NCBI RefSeq assembly: GCF_000002985.6
Contig: NC_003280.10
Location: forward strand, 2,542,001 to 2,606,000
DNA: 64,000 nt
Source of the DNA: Caenorhabditis elegans
Lineage: Eukaryota; Nematoda; Chromadorea; Rhabditida; Rhabditidae
Reading direction: 5' to 3'
The notes under the pieces are model-generated. The model worked only from the letters and a program-made list of their open reading frames with translations, did no database searches and had not been told where the DNA came from. Both the position numbers and the translations under genes were made by a program. This document shows, one piece after another, positions 1 to 11,961 of this stretch (the stretch's first letter is position 1; each line of letters begins with the position of its first letter).

Positions 1-1920
1 CTCAGCTGATGTGAACGCCTACAGTGAGTTTTGTCTAGGTCTAGGTCTAGGATAGTCGCGCTTTTTCAAAAAAAAAAAAACAAATTCAAATCGGCGGTGG
101 TCATTACATATGATATTTAACGTTTTCTCAAGTCACTACATGTGAAATTGCAAAAAACAAATAAATCTAGATTTTCAAATCGTGAGTAGACTTTAGCCTA
201 CGTTTGTACCAAGGCTCTGCGGAATTTTTTTCGGCGAACCCACAAAACTAATCCAGCTTTTCTCATCCAAAGTTAATAGAAAAATGTAGAAAGAGGTTTA
301 TTGATATCTGAAAATAACATTTTTTCTGTGGAAATGCTTGAAAAAGTCCTCAAATAGTGCCTGAAAGTTGCCTGAAAAACAGTAAAAGTGCCGTGAGAGA
401 TTTCGGCAAACGGCAACTTTCAAACAATATTTGAGGCCTTTTTTAAAGTGTTTCAACATTAGCATATAGCCGTCGCCAAGACGACTTCTTTAATCAAAGT
501 GAAATTCCAGGTTGCCATTCCAATTACTATTCAACGCCTCTCCATATGGCAGTCACAAGAAACTTGGTACAATTTGTTGCATATCTTCTTAAAAATGGTG
601 CAGACCCGTCGAAAATGGATAGCAACTATCAACTGCCAGCAAAACTAGCCGAAAAAACCGAGAAGAAAGAAGAGTTGCTGGCGATGTTTAACAAGTACAG
701 CAGAGGCAAAAAAACTCATCGGAAACTTCCAAAGTTTGGCCCATCTGATTACAAGGTCTGGATTCACTATAATGATATGATGGCCGAAGCGGGCGAAGCG
801 GATACAGATGTGAAAGAAGCGTTTGTCAAGATGTTCCCGAAGAATGTAGGTTTTCCAGATTTCGATTAAAACCATACCCAACATTTCAGATGGTTACTGA
901 TGCTAGGGAAGCCACTCACATCATCTTGCCAACGGATGAAAAAGGTGTTTTGTCGTTTGATGTTCGAGGTGATAAGGAAATGTTTCCGTATATCTTCAGG
1001 TAATTTGTTTGGAACAGGGGCGGCAAATCTCAAAATTTGCCGAGTTCGGCAAATTCGGCAAATTTGGCCGGACTACATAAAATTCGGAATTACTATGTTA
1101 TTTTACTATAGTTTTTTTGAAACAAAATCAATAGTTCTGGCCCAATTTTTTAGAATCCAATAAATAGGTGGTGTGTGCGGAAAATCCACTTTTCAGAAAA
1201 TTGCCGTGCCCGGCAAATTCGACAAATTTGCCGAGCTCGGTAAACTAGGCAAACCCAGCCATTTCGTCAAATTTGCCGTGCTGAGCAAACTCAGTAAAAT
1301 GAGAAAATTTCTGATATTTCCGCAAAAAATTCACAATATTTCAGAGAAACTGTTCTCATGAAGAATAGTTGGATGACCGCCTGTCTCAAGGATAAGAAGA
1401 ATTTCGCGGACGACTACAAGTTCCAGGTGGAAGGTGTTGAGATGAAATCGGAGACTTTTAATACGGTTCGCCTGATTCACCAACACGCTCAACAGTACCA
1501 AATCCCTTATCTGGCTGGAGTCACCATGTATTACCATCAGTTCCCGGAAACACCTGATACAACGTTTGAAAATCTCGTACGTGATCTTGGAGCCGATGTT
1601 CGTCAGGATTTGAGATATTTGGACAGACAAAATACGGTTACTGCTTCCCCATACTATCGCGACGACATTGGTCCAGTGTTCATTATCACTAAGTCGAAGG
1701 ACGAGGTAGGTCTCAAGTGATCTAAGACTCTAAGCCAATTCATTGTTTTCAGCTTGTGAAAGAGTATGCATTTGTGAAGAATAACAACTGCTACACCATC
1801 TTTACCTATTACGAGTTCCTCCAATTCCTGCTTGCATTTAAGATCACTCATTGGAAGTTGACTGGAAAAAAGGAGCCGAATTGTATTGAGAAGTGGGATG
1901 AGCTGAAGCAATCGAAATGA
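1..1920 (+). CDS. Ankyrin plus BRCT-like protein, 5' end outside window
   Basis: Exons are 1-23, 511-845, 890-999, 1345-1705 and 1753-1920 (TGA); splice phases agree at every junction. The first visible codons (ADVNAY) end an ankyrin repeat. The second exon holds another repeat (TPLHMAVTRN, then LLKNGADPSKMDSNYQLP). The remainder resembles two BRCT modules. Module one has THIILP followed by VLMKNSWMTACLKDKKNF, where the Trp sits at the usual BRCT position. Module two spans roughly YLAGVTMYYHQF to YEFLQFLLAFKI. Exon for exon it matches the 3' half of the gene at 4289-11505, so the two are tandem paralogues. BRCT modules usually bind phosphopeptides; function here is not established. Whether this copy also has an upstream WSN/membrane part cannot be seen. 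The domain call for the BRCT part is inferred from pattern only. Confidence 0.8.
1013..1320. repeat. Dispersed TTGCCGA/TCGGCAAA repeat, intron copy
   Basis: Runs of ATTTGCCGAGCTCGGCAAATTC-type units lie in an intron of the 5'-partial ankyrin/BRCT gene. The same family recurs at about 2620, 3864, 4724, 16030, 22685, 48160 and 62092. Units are short, palindromic and imperfect. No coding signal is seen. Confidence 0.7.
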
Positions 1921-4288
1921 GAACTTAAATAATGATTTGTAATGTGAAATGAATATTTTATTTGTGAAATATAGTTGATTAATTCAGAAATTCCTTTCAT
2001 TTTGGCGCGGATCGAGTACATAAGGCGCTCTACCGAACCCTAGACCGCGCTTCAAGGTATACTGTGCAACGATAAACTGTACAACGGAGAGAAGTCTGGT
2101 TGTGATCTTAAAATCGAGATCGTAAAATAAATAACTCTGAAACTAAAGTTTTTGGCAAGAAAAGTTCACCTAACAAACTGTTGCTCATTTTTTTTTCGAC
2201 ACGATGAAACATGTTTCTAAACTCTACATCAATCAGGACATTAGATACAGCGCCCGACATCTCGCGAGTTTGACGATTTTTCTTAAAACGATTATAATTC
2301 CAGAGAGAAAAGTTTTCAAGTAAAAAGTTTTAAGAACAAAATAAAATGCATTAATCAATCTATTATTTGCATAAAATCATGTTGTCTTCAAGTGCTTCGC
2401 AGATCAGAAATTAACGTTCAAACTGGCCATGTTTGAACACATTTTATGAAACTGGCAAAAATAAAATTCCTTTTTTGTTTTTCAGTCCTTCAAATGTAAA
2501 TTCTTAAATGTAAATTCTACATTAGTTTCTGTAGATATATGCTTTAAAAATGATTTTTTGAAAAACGCATCCCGTTTTTAGAACACCGGTGCAAAACAGG
2601 CACAAATGAGACGCCAGTATAAACCAGGGGTGGACGGCAAACGATTTTTCCGGCAAATCGGCAAATTGGCAATTTGCAATTTGCCGATTTGCCAAATTTA
2701 TATGCGTTTAAAACAAAGTCGTCAAAAAAAAGACTCGAGAGGTGTCGCGAGCTGTATCTATTGGCATGATTGTTGTGAATTGGTAAAATTTATTTCACCG
2801 TGTAGAAGACATCAGAAGCTACAGTTTCTTAGTTGAACTTATCCTGTCAAAAACTTCAGTTTCAGAATTCAAATCATTCAAAAATTTTGAAAAATTAAAA
2901 AAAACCAAGTTAAAAAAAACCAGTTTGCGTACTTGTACAAGAGGCACCAGTGATACAATGAAATGTTTGCAAAATCGCAAATAGTTTGCAAATTTCGCAA
3001 ACCGAGACAAGTAAAATACTTCTAAAATGTTAGTGGTCCCGCAGCGAAATTCGCGATTTGCAAAAACGTCTAAAATATTGGTGCCCTCATGTGCGGTTAA
3101 TCTTTTTTATAAAATGAACCAGCTGTGGACTGGATCTCCGGCACGGCCCCCGACTTCTGGTGCTGAAAACTAATTTTTCTGAAACTACCGTAATCATACA
3201 GTACTCCTACCGTAACTCTATTGTACCACTACAGTACTATATATATATATACTATATCCCTACACTAAGCCCAACTCACTATTCCTCCAGAAGCCAAAAC
3301 TTCACAGATTACAAAGACTACATAGACTACAAACTATGGACAAATGGAATAAGCGTTTATATATAGTAAATGATGTTTATAAAATAAATTAATTGCTACT
3401 TTTCTGTTCTGGAAAAAACATTAAAATCTAGAATTGTGGGTAAAAATTTTGACAAGTTTTTCAGTTGAAAACAGGAGTTGTGCAAAATGCAATATCTCGA
3501 AGAAAAAACGGAATTTCTTTTTGAAAAAGTACCAAAAACTTTTCCATCATTTTAACTTTTAGAAAATATGTTTGAAAAGTTCGCAGCTTATCAGGTTCTA
3601 AAGGTACGTCAGTTTACCCAGTTGCAGTCATTCGCAGTAGATTACAATTTTTCAGAAGATAACATTATTCGGTCACGCGTAGATCACAGATTCATTTTCT
3701 CTCAAATCGTATTTCTGTTGTGATCTACACGAATTTTACACAAAAACTGCTAAAATGTTGACTAAACGCTGTCACGAAACGACCAAAAAAAAATCGAATT
3801 TCTTCAGAAAACCAAAAAACAAAACAACAAAAAATTTTCGATTTTTTCCTCAAACCAACTAAAACAGGGGTGTTCGGCAAATCTCAAAATTTGCTGAACT
3901 CGACAAATTCGGAAAATTTACTTTTTTGAAGTTTGCCGTGCTCGGCGAATTCGGCAAATTCGCTGCACATCCCTGAACTAACATATACCAGTTTTCAGAA
4001 ACAACTTTTTAGTTTTTTTTGTTACGAAAAAACCAAAAAACTACAACCTGTATTGCGCCTTTTTTTCTCATTTTAGCAGGATCTTTTTTTTCTCAATTTT
4101 TTCTCAAAAATTGTACAACCTATTGTTTAATAGAGAAATGACAAAAAAATTTTTAAAATCTAAATTTTACGTGAAATTTCAAAAACCCCAAAAAACCCTA
4201 CACGTGTTTGTCTTTTTCCCTCATGCTGACAAATCATAACAAATTCGATTCATTTCTTTCGTCCGACTGAATTCGTTTTGTTCGCAGA
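1921..4288. other. Intergenic, repeats only
   Basis: No gene is supported. The stretch holds TTGCCGA-family repeats at about 2620-2710 and 3864-3976, an AT-rich segment around 3238-3255, and a 38 bp motif near 3304-3343 that recurs near 58213. Open frames here are short and lack splice or homology support. Confidence 0.6.
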
Positions 4289-7200
4289 ATGAAGAAAAAT
4301 CTACTTATCAATTTATTGTTGCTGATGCTCAATGGATTCCAATCGAAACCAGGTATTCTTTTTTTTGGACGGCTGCATAAATGCCGCGATAAACTTTCAA
4401 ATTTTGAAATATATAAAAGAGAAACAAATCGGTTCAGCCATGTTATATGGGACAAAATACACACTTTCAGAAACGTTTTTTTTCCTATTATTGCTGTTTC
4501 TTGTCTTGAGCATTTCGTGTAAGATTGTTTTTTTTTTCCGGAGTTTTTAACGTAATCACATTAAAAATTAGAAATGACTGAAAACGCTGACAATACATTT
4601 TGGCGAGTTCACGTAGCATTTGTGAATTAGAAATATGTTTTTTTGGTTCAACAATAAATTAATTTCAAACCTAAAGCCACTTACTACAATCCAATAATTA
4701 TATAATGAAGTGCAAAACTCGGAAACAGGGGTATGCGACAAATTTTGAAAATTTTCTGATCTAAAGTATTGGACACAATTTCTATGAAAAGTTTAAAGTG
4801 TGCGGCAAATTTCAAAATTTCCCGAGGTCGGAAAATTCGGCGAGTCCACATTTTTGAAATTTTCAGTGCTCGGCAATTTCGGAAAATTTGCCGCACACTC
4901 CTGCTCGGAAAATATCGTGAAACATCAACCGATTACTCAGTTTTTTTTTAATTTTCAAAACCAGAAAAAAACCACAAGCCCATTTTTCAAACATTTTAAA
5001 TTATTTTATTTTCAGCTGCTCCCTCACCTCCTAGCTCATCTGCTCTCCACGATGCCATTGACAAGCTCTCCATCGTTGCTCGTGTCACCAATGCAATCAC
5101 GATTCAAAAAGGACTCAACGACAAGTCAATGAAAGTGGATAATCTTCTGGATGAACTTCTGAATATTTCACCAGGTGACGGGTTCTCTTACCTTCAGAGT
5201 CTTGATGTGAAAAAGGCAAAAGAGGGATACATTGGTATTGCAAAGGATGCGGGGGCGTTGACGAAGAGTTCACTGGATGGTGCAAAGAATGCTCAGAGAT
5301 TGAAGCATTTGGGAGATATGGGAAAGAATGTGGAGATGTTGAAAAAGGCAAAGGATGCTGATTTGAAGGATGCTATTGATAAAGCGGAGGGAGCATTGAG
5401 TTTTCCAGCAGAAGACATTCCGTCTTCAATAGAAACATATTCCAATTCCCTGAATGTCTTTTTCGAATTGGAGTGGAAATCAGCAGATGCAGATAAAAAG
5501 ATAATTGATAGCATTCCTAATCTTCAAGAAAAGCTTGATCCACTTGGTATCATTTTGTCTGGTGCACCCAATTTTGAAACTAAATTGAAATCGATCTGGT
5601 CGTTTATCAATCAATCACAGAATTTCAATATTGTTGAGCACTTAGGCGAGGTGGTGGAGCCGTATGTGAACTCATTCAGTGAAATAAAAAAGCTCACGGG
5701 AGATTTCAAGAATATGAAAAATGAGTTTTTGGCAACTATTCCACTATTCAAACAATCCAGTTTATTGAATTCCATTGAAGAATCAATTTCAAAAAGTCTG
5801 AAGATTGTTCTGATCGCTTCATCAAATTCTACATCAAGTCATTCTTTGACGTCGGGTTTTCTCAACAGGATAAAAGATGTACAAGCAGTGAAGGATGATT
5901 TAAAAAGTGATTGGTTCGTAGAAAAGATTGCTGTAAACGATCAAAAATCGTTAGACATTCTTAAAGAATATCTATCTGCCTTTGATAGAATGAGTTCACA
6001 GATTGTAGAAATTGGAGCAACTTTTACATCCCTTCAACCATCTGCTAAAAGTATTAATTCCGTGAATACATCGACAATCTTGTTCAGTTCACAAAAAGAC
6101 GTGTCTCCTGTTGAGCTTGAAAAGCTGCAAAAATCGGTTTCAGAAGTTGGTGGATGCATCGATAAGTTGTTAGAAACAACAATGAAAGTTAATTTTGATG
6201 AGTTTCGAGACACAATTCGCAATTTGAAACAATTGGATGTTGCCGCTAACCAAACAAAATCACTGATAAAGAAGATTGCTGATCTGAATGTTTACGGAGA
6301 CGGAAAGGTGTTCAAATCACTCTTAGCTGACATTAAAAAAATTAATGCAACTGCGTCAATCGCAATAACAAAGGGCCAAATTGATGCAATGAGAGCGAAT
6401 GAAACCTACAAGAAATTTGCGGAAAAGGTCGCAACAGCTTCAAAGTATTTTGACGAAATAAAACAAACTGGAACTTCTATTTTGATCAGAGATACTAATA
6501 AGAACATGTCAATTATCAAAAACATGCAAGATGTTTTGAAAAGAACAAATCTGATTACCACCCTCGAATGCCTGAAGGATAAGAAATTTGATAGCAGTTT
6601 GGCCTCAGACTTGATGAAATTTGGTTCCAACATCCGTGCATTTGGAGTTCATGCAAAGAATGATAAAGCAACAATTTCATTTCTGGATCAAATATCGAAA
6701 CTTCAAAATCTGTACTTTTCTGTAAAAAAATCATTAGATGAGAAACGAACACGCCGAGCTACCGGTTCAATTGATCCAGCGAAACTTCCTAATCTTTTGG
6801 CATCACAAGACCTTGGAAAAGGACTGAATCTTCTCCGACAGCTCAGTAAGGTGTACGACAAGAAGAATGTAGTGTCCACTGCAGCGAGCTCCACCGATCC
6901 CGTTTTTGCAGAAGTTCAGAAGATTCTAAGAACAACCGACGCCTTATCACTAAAACTTGAGCTGAAAAAGATGTTGTTGAATTTGGCGAGTTTGGAGAGT
7001 TTTGCAAATAATCATACTGGTCAAGGCCTTCGAGAACTTGGAGCCATATTCGAAAAGGCTAGTGAAGTGTCTGGAGTTACTGTCAATTCGTCATTGCTAG
7101 AAGATCCAGTTGCCAAAACTTTGAGCACTAGCGCCGTGAATGATATCAAAAAAGCTGCTCCATCCTTCAAGACTCTCGGATCCCTGAAGTTGAACTATGC

Positions 7201-10200
7201 TAACCATCGCTCGACTTTCAAAGGTGCCTCGTTGAGTATCGTGAAAATCGATGAATTCTTCTCTGATTTTTTTGCGGCTGGTGGAAATATCGAGAGGTAT
7301 GCGGTTCTCAGCGATAATCAATAATATTCTTTCTTTCAGTGAGGATAGTGTTCTGGTGTATGCTGCTATTTCCATTGGCGGTGTACTTCTTATTACAATT
7401 GGTGCTGTAGCTGGATATTTTATTTGGAGACATATACGTAAGTGTCATGTGCGCCCAACCGCTATGAAACCCTCATTTGAGGGGTTTAGGGCATTTACTA
7501 TTTTTTTTTCATGAGAAAATAATATTGGAATCGTATTCAGGATACCAAACACCTTAAAAAAAGCAAAAATATAATTTTTTTGGCTGAATTATCGAAAATC
7601 TCAGGCGGTCGATTTTTTTCAGTTATTTTCTCTTCTGATCTCAGATTTTTAAGATAGAGAGAGAGAGAATCCGATGCCATTATTTTGTAAACGCCCTAAA
7701 CCCTACAAATAGAGAGGAGATCAAAGCAGTTGGATGCACTGTAGCATTTAAATCGTAAAGATGTTCTAATGAGATGCATTTCCAGAGGAGAAGAAAATTC
7801 AGAATGATCCAAATTATTCACGCCATAATGGATTAACTATTCAAAATCAAATTAGAGTTCCTGGACCGAATGATTATAATCGTAACAGATACATAAAGTT
7901 GCATGAAGCAATTCGTGAGAAAAACTATGAAACATTTAAACGATGTGTCGATGAGGGAGCAGATGTGAATGCCTTTGGTGAGTTCGTTACAGTGCCGACC
8001 AATATTTTATTTGTTTTCGGTTTTGTGGTGATTCGTTTGAGTTGTTCAAACTCGTATATAATAGTTCGAAAAAAGTTTTCAACCTGCAAAATTTTGCCGA
8101 TTACTTTTTATACAGTTTCCTTATTGTTAAAATAATATAGCTATATTCGAAAAAAAGTTACAGCAGTTGACATCCGGTGAGTCTGTTTTTGACTAGAGAG
8201 GCTTAAGCTTAGGCTTAGGATTAGGCTTAGGCTTGGGCTTAGGTTTAGGTTTAGTCTTAGTCTTAGGCTTAGGCTTAGGCTTAGGCTTAGGCATAGGCTT
8301 AGACTTAGGAGTAAAATTGCCCCAAATTTATTCAATACATATTTAATTATTTCCATCAAACATGATTCATGAAAACTTTTGACACATCTGACAAACACGC
8401 TTTACAAGGGAAGTCTTTGAGGGGTCCGTAGATTTGGGGTTCTCATGCTAAAATTCCTACAGAAGAGTGTTAGTTATGATCTCTCCAAAAAATTTAGCTG
8501 CCCCGGTCAAGTTTCAGCAAAGTTATGACGTTTTGAAATTTCAGTTAAAAACACCATTGAAATCCACTGTCTTACCATGCAGTCCACGCAAATCTCAGCT
8601 TGCGTGACCACCGAAAATGTCACACCCACCACATTGAGTTGAAAAATGTCCTTGGTGGCCGAGTTGGGAGTGCGCGCGTATGATAAGATTTAAGCTTTGG
8701 TTCGATTCCTTCTATTTTTGAAATATTTTTGTAAGTTGAATAAAGTTTTAAACAACTCATTCAAACATTTTTGCGCATTTTTAAAGTGATTTTATTCTTA
8801 TTCGGGAACCTAGAATCATTGTCCGCACTTTTTGGAAATTTTTATTTTTTTCATTTTTGCTCAAAATTTCTTGATCAACTCCAAGCAAAAAATCAAAAAA
8901 TTTCATTTTTCTAAACAATTATGAAATTGCTATGTTGTTGTTCAGAAATGTATGAAACGTACATTACACAAGTTTTAACTCTCTATTCGCAAGTAAACCG
9001 TCGAAATGATCTACATCTCACGAACTTTGTGCAAAATATTTAACCAACTTTGAAGTTGCATAACTTCGTTGAGATAAATTATTTTGAAAAATGATCAACT
9101 AACAAAATGTTTGTTGAATAACAGTAAACAAAGTTTTAATTATAAACTTTTTGATACCTCCAGCTACAAAGAAGAAAACAAGGTTGGAATTTGGCTAGTT
9201 TTTCTATTAACATTGTGTTTTGGAAAACGGTCACAACTTTTTGGTGGCTGAAGGTATCAAAAAGTTTAAAACTAAAACTTTGTTCACTGTTATTCAACAA
9301 ACATTTTGTTAGTTGATCATTTTTCAAAATAATTTATCTCAACGAAGTTATGCAACTTCAAAGTTGGTTAAATATTTTGCACAAAGTTCGTGAGATGTAG
9401 ATCATTTCGACGGTTTACTTGCGAATAGAGAGTTAAAACTTGTGTAATGTACGTTTCATACATTTCTGAACAACAACATATCAATTTCATAATTGTTTAG
9501 AAAAATGAAATTTTTTGAATTTTTTGCTTGGAGTTGATCAAGAAATTTTGAGCAAAAATGAAAAAAATAAAAATTTCCAAAAAGTGCGGGCAATGATTCT
9601 AGGTTCCCGAATAAGAATAAAATCACTTTAAAAATGCGCAAAAATGTTTGAATGAGTTGTTTAAAACTTTATTCAACTTACAAAAATATTTCAAAAATAG
9701 AAGGAATCGAACCAAAGCTTAAATCTTATCATACGCGCGCACTCCCAACTCGGCCACCAAGGACATTTTTCAACTCAATGTGGTGGGTGTCACATTTTCG
9801 GTGGTCACGCAAGCTGAGATTTGCGTGGACTGCATGGTAAGACAGTGGATTTCAATGGTGTTTTTAACTGAAATTTCAAAACGTCATAACTTTGCTGAAA
9901 CTTGACCGGGGCAGCTAAATTTTTTGGAGAGATCATAACTAACACTCTTCTGTAGGAATTTTAGCATGAGAACCCCAAATCTACGGACCCCCTCAAAGAC
10001 TTCCCTTGTTAGTGCAACTTTCTGGCAAAAAAGGTTAGGCTTAGGATTAAGCTTTGGATTAAGCTTAGGCTTAGGCTAAGACCATCCCGCAACTTTCTGG
10101 CAAAAAACTGACATAATACTCAAATACTAAAATAAATTACGCAAACCTTTAATTCACTCGTTCCAGGTGGCGATTACGAATTCTTCACTCCTCTTCACAT

Positions 10201-11505
10201 GGCTGTTCAAGAAGGACTGCCCAATTTTGTAGAGTATCTCATTCGCAACGGTGCCGACGTCAACAAAATAGACAGCAACTACCAACTTCCCATCGAGTTG
10301 GCTGGAAAAGTGGAGAAGCGGGATGAGCTTCTTGCCGTGTTCAACAAGTTTAAGGGCAAAAAGTTCCCGCGGAAGTTCCCCAAGTTTGGACCCGAGAATT
10401 ACAAAGTTTGGTGCTACGTGAATGAACTTGATAAGGATGAAACCAGCGAATACTACATTTCGAGAACGGAGTTCAGCAAACTATACGCTGGAAATGTAAG
10501 CGGTTGATGTGCTCCCTGAATTTCTTTATTTTTTAAATTTCAGGTGGTCAGAAAAGTGGAAGATGCAACCCATATTGTCTTACCGGAAAATGAGAATGGA
10601 TCTGTCACGTTTGATTACACTAAGGATTTTGATTTCTATAAGATGATTGCATATTTTTTCAAGTATCTAACAAGAAAGTGCTTGGCATGATGATAATTTA
10701 AATTTTGCAGAAAGACAGTCGTCATGAAATCATCCTGGCTTAAAGCATCAATCAAGGATCGTAAGAACTTTGTTGATGACTACAAGTTTCAAGTGGAAGA
10801 AGTGTGTATGAACTCTACATCATTCAAAACATGCCGACAGATTCATCGACACGTCCAGGAGAGCCGAATTCCCTATTTGACCGGCGTTAAAGTGCATCTT
10901 CACTTGTTCAAGAAAATCAAGAAAGATTTGTCAAAGTTCATCAAGGACCTTCTTTCTGAATTGGGATGTTTTGTTTACACAACCGGTACACTGCCGCATT
11001 TGCTGGATCCAGATTATGCTGCAACGAACGATAAGAACTTTCCATCCATGTACCATCGAGATGATATCGGTCCACACATCATTGTCACTCCTTCAGAAGA
11101 TCTGGCAAGTGTTTTTTCATGAATCTTATCGCATTAGTATAGCCTATTACTTTTGTCACACATTAGACGTTACAACCATTGTAGCGTCCAAGCTGCTACT
11201 ATTTCAAAAGCAAATTTGGTAAATTTCAGCTTTGGAAAAAATGCGACTTTGTGTTCCATAACAACCGTTTCTTGATCGTATCGCCCACTGAACTCATCGA
11301 GTTCCTTTTCGAATTCAAAATTAACCACTATAAGATTACTGGCAAAAAAGAGAAGACTTGTATTGAGAAATGGGATTCAGTAGATCAAAATATCGCTACT
11401 CGAAAGAAACAAAAGAAACCGACCGAGAAACTTGACCGCATCGAAAAAATTTTTGGAGTCAACCTCGGGGATTATGATGGTGACGATGATGTCTTGCTGC
11501 CGTGA
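4289..11505 (+). CDS. WSN-domain membrane protein with cytoplasmic ankyrin repeats and BRCT-like pair
   Basis: Exons are 4289-4352, 5016-7296, 7340-7437, 7786-7977, 10167-10495, 10544-10662, 10711-11104 and 11230-11505. All phases fit, giving about 1250 aa. The start lies just after TTCGCAG, a possible trans-splice site. Residues 1-18 form a signal peptide (MKKNLLINLLLLMLNG). Next is a WSN domain (about 30-80: ALHDAIDKLSIVARVTNAI), the nematode-specific family Pfam WSN. A long helical, Lys/Ser-rich ectodomain follows to about 780. A hydrophobic span at about 786-811 (VLVYAAISIGGVLLITIGAV) is followed by WRHIRQ, suggesting type I topology. Ankyrin repeats lie at about 848-917 (LHEAIREKNYETF; TPLHMAVQEG). 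Two BRCT-like modules fill about 930-1215 (THIVLPENENG, VVMKSSWLKASIKDRKNF; IIVTPSEDL, FLIVSPTELIEFLF). The seventh intron appears to use a GC donor (CTG|GCAAGT), since the nearest GT breaks the frame. The fourth intron (2.2 kb) carries a foldback element. Ligand and role are unknown. Confidence 0.82.
4724..4906. repeat. TTGCCGA-family repeat in first intron of WSN gene
   Basis: An imperfect palindrome flanked by CAGGGGT...ACTCCTG. It is of the same family as the copies at 1013 and 62092. Confidence 0.65.
8200..8311. repeat. Degenerate TTAGGC telomere-like array
   Basis: About 18 hexamer units of GGCTTA with variants (GGTTTA, GTCTTA, GGATTA) in the fourth intron of the WSN gene. TTAGGC is the nematode telomeric repeat. 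The array sits just left of the foldback element, and a second piece lies on its right at 10033-10081. Confidence 0.85.
8404..10009. mobile_element. Long foldback (inverted-repeat) element
   Basis: The left arm, about 8404-9163, matches the right arm, about 9253-10009, in reverse complement with only scattered differences. The loop is about 90 bp. For example ACAAGGGAAGTCTTTGA at the left edge pairs with TCAAAGACTTCCCTTGT at the right edge. No transposase is encoded, and open frames inside are mirror images of one another. Each arm holds a tRNA-like pair of Pol III boxes (left 8656-8667 and 8699-8709; right 9703-9713 and 9745-9756). It lies in an intron between two ankyrin exons and could form a very stable hairpin in the pre-mRNA. 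Confidence 0.88.
10033..10081. repeat. TTAGGC-like array, right side of foldback element
   Basis: About eight GGCTTA-like units, with GGATTA and GCTTTG variants. Together with 8200-8311 it brackets the foldback element, which suggests insertion next to or into an older telomere-like array. Confidence 0.75.
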
Positions 11506-11770
11506 TGATGAACAATTTTTATAGAGTACTTCTTGTGTGAATAGTGTAGAATAGAATGAAAAATTTGAATTGAAAAACGTTCACTGTTTGGGGATAATCA
11601 CAGATATTGTTTGGGGACATAATCACAGAAAATTGCGGAAGTTTCTAGAACTGCCTAGATTTTACTAAAATGTTGCCGGAAGTTTCCAGATGTTTTCGAA
11701 AATTTCTAGATTTTTCTAAAAGTTTCTAGATATTTTCAGAAACTTCCATTATCCTGAGCCTAAACCTAAG
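11506..11770. other. 3' flank of WSN gene
   Basis: A/T-rich sequence with repeated TTTCTAGA-type words (GTTTCTAGAACTGCC, AATTTCTAGATTTT). It ends in a short telomere-like stretch (GAGCCTAAACCTAAG) abutting the LTR element. No gene. Confidence 0.6.
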
Positions 11771-11926
11771 TGTTGTGGACGGAACGTAAACCTGAACTTT
11801 ATACAGACGTGACCTTTGGGTCATCATGAACTTATCGCGGAAGCGACCTCTCTTTATAATTCATTACTTCTTACACTCTCTTGTAATAAACTTCTTCTCT
11901 CCTTGTTACTCGCTCAATACACAACA
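11771..11926 (+). repeat. 5' long terminal repeat
   Basis: 156 bp beginning TGTTGTGGACGG and ending ATACACAACA. It matches 14295-14450 with a single difference noticed (GCGGAAGC versus GCGTAAGC). TG...CA ends and a 5 bp duplication CTAAG (11766-11770 and 14451-14455) support an integrase-type insertion. Confidence 0.95.
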
Positions 11927-11961
11927 GTGGCGATCAGGAATATCGAAACCACACCAGGACA

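Noticed and set aside
8141..8398. Minus-strand frame of LSLSLSLSL
   Set aside because: Translation of the TTAGGC-like array.
9136..9840. Several small frames inside the foldback element
   Set aside because: They are mirrored between arms and have no transposase motif.
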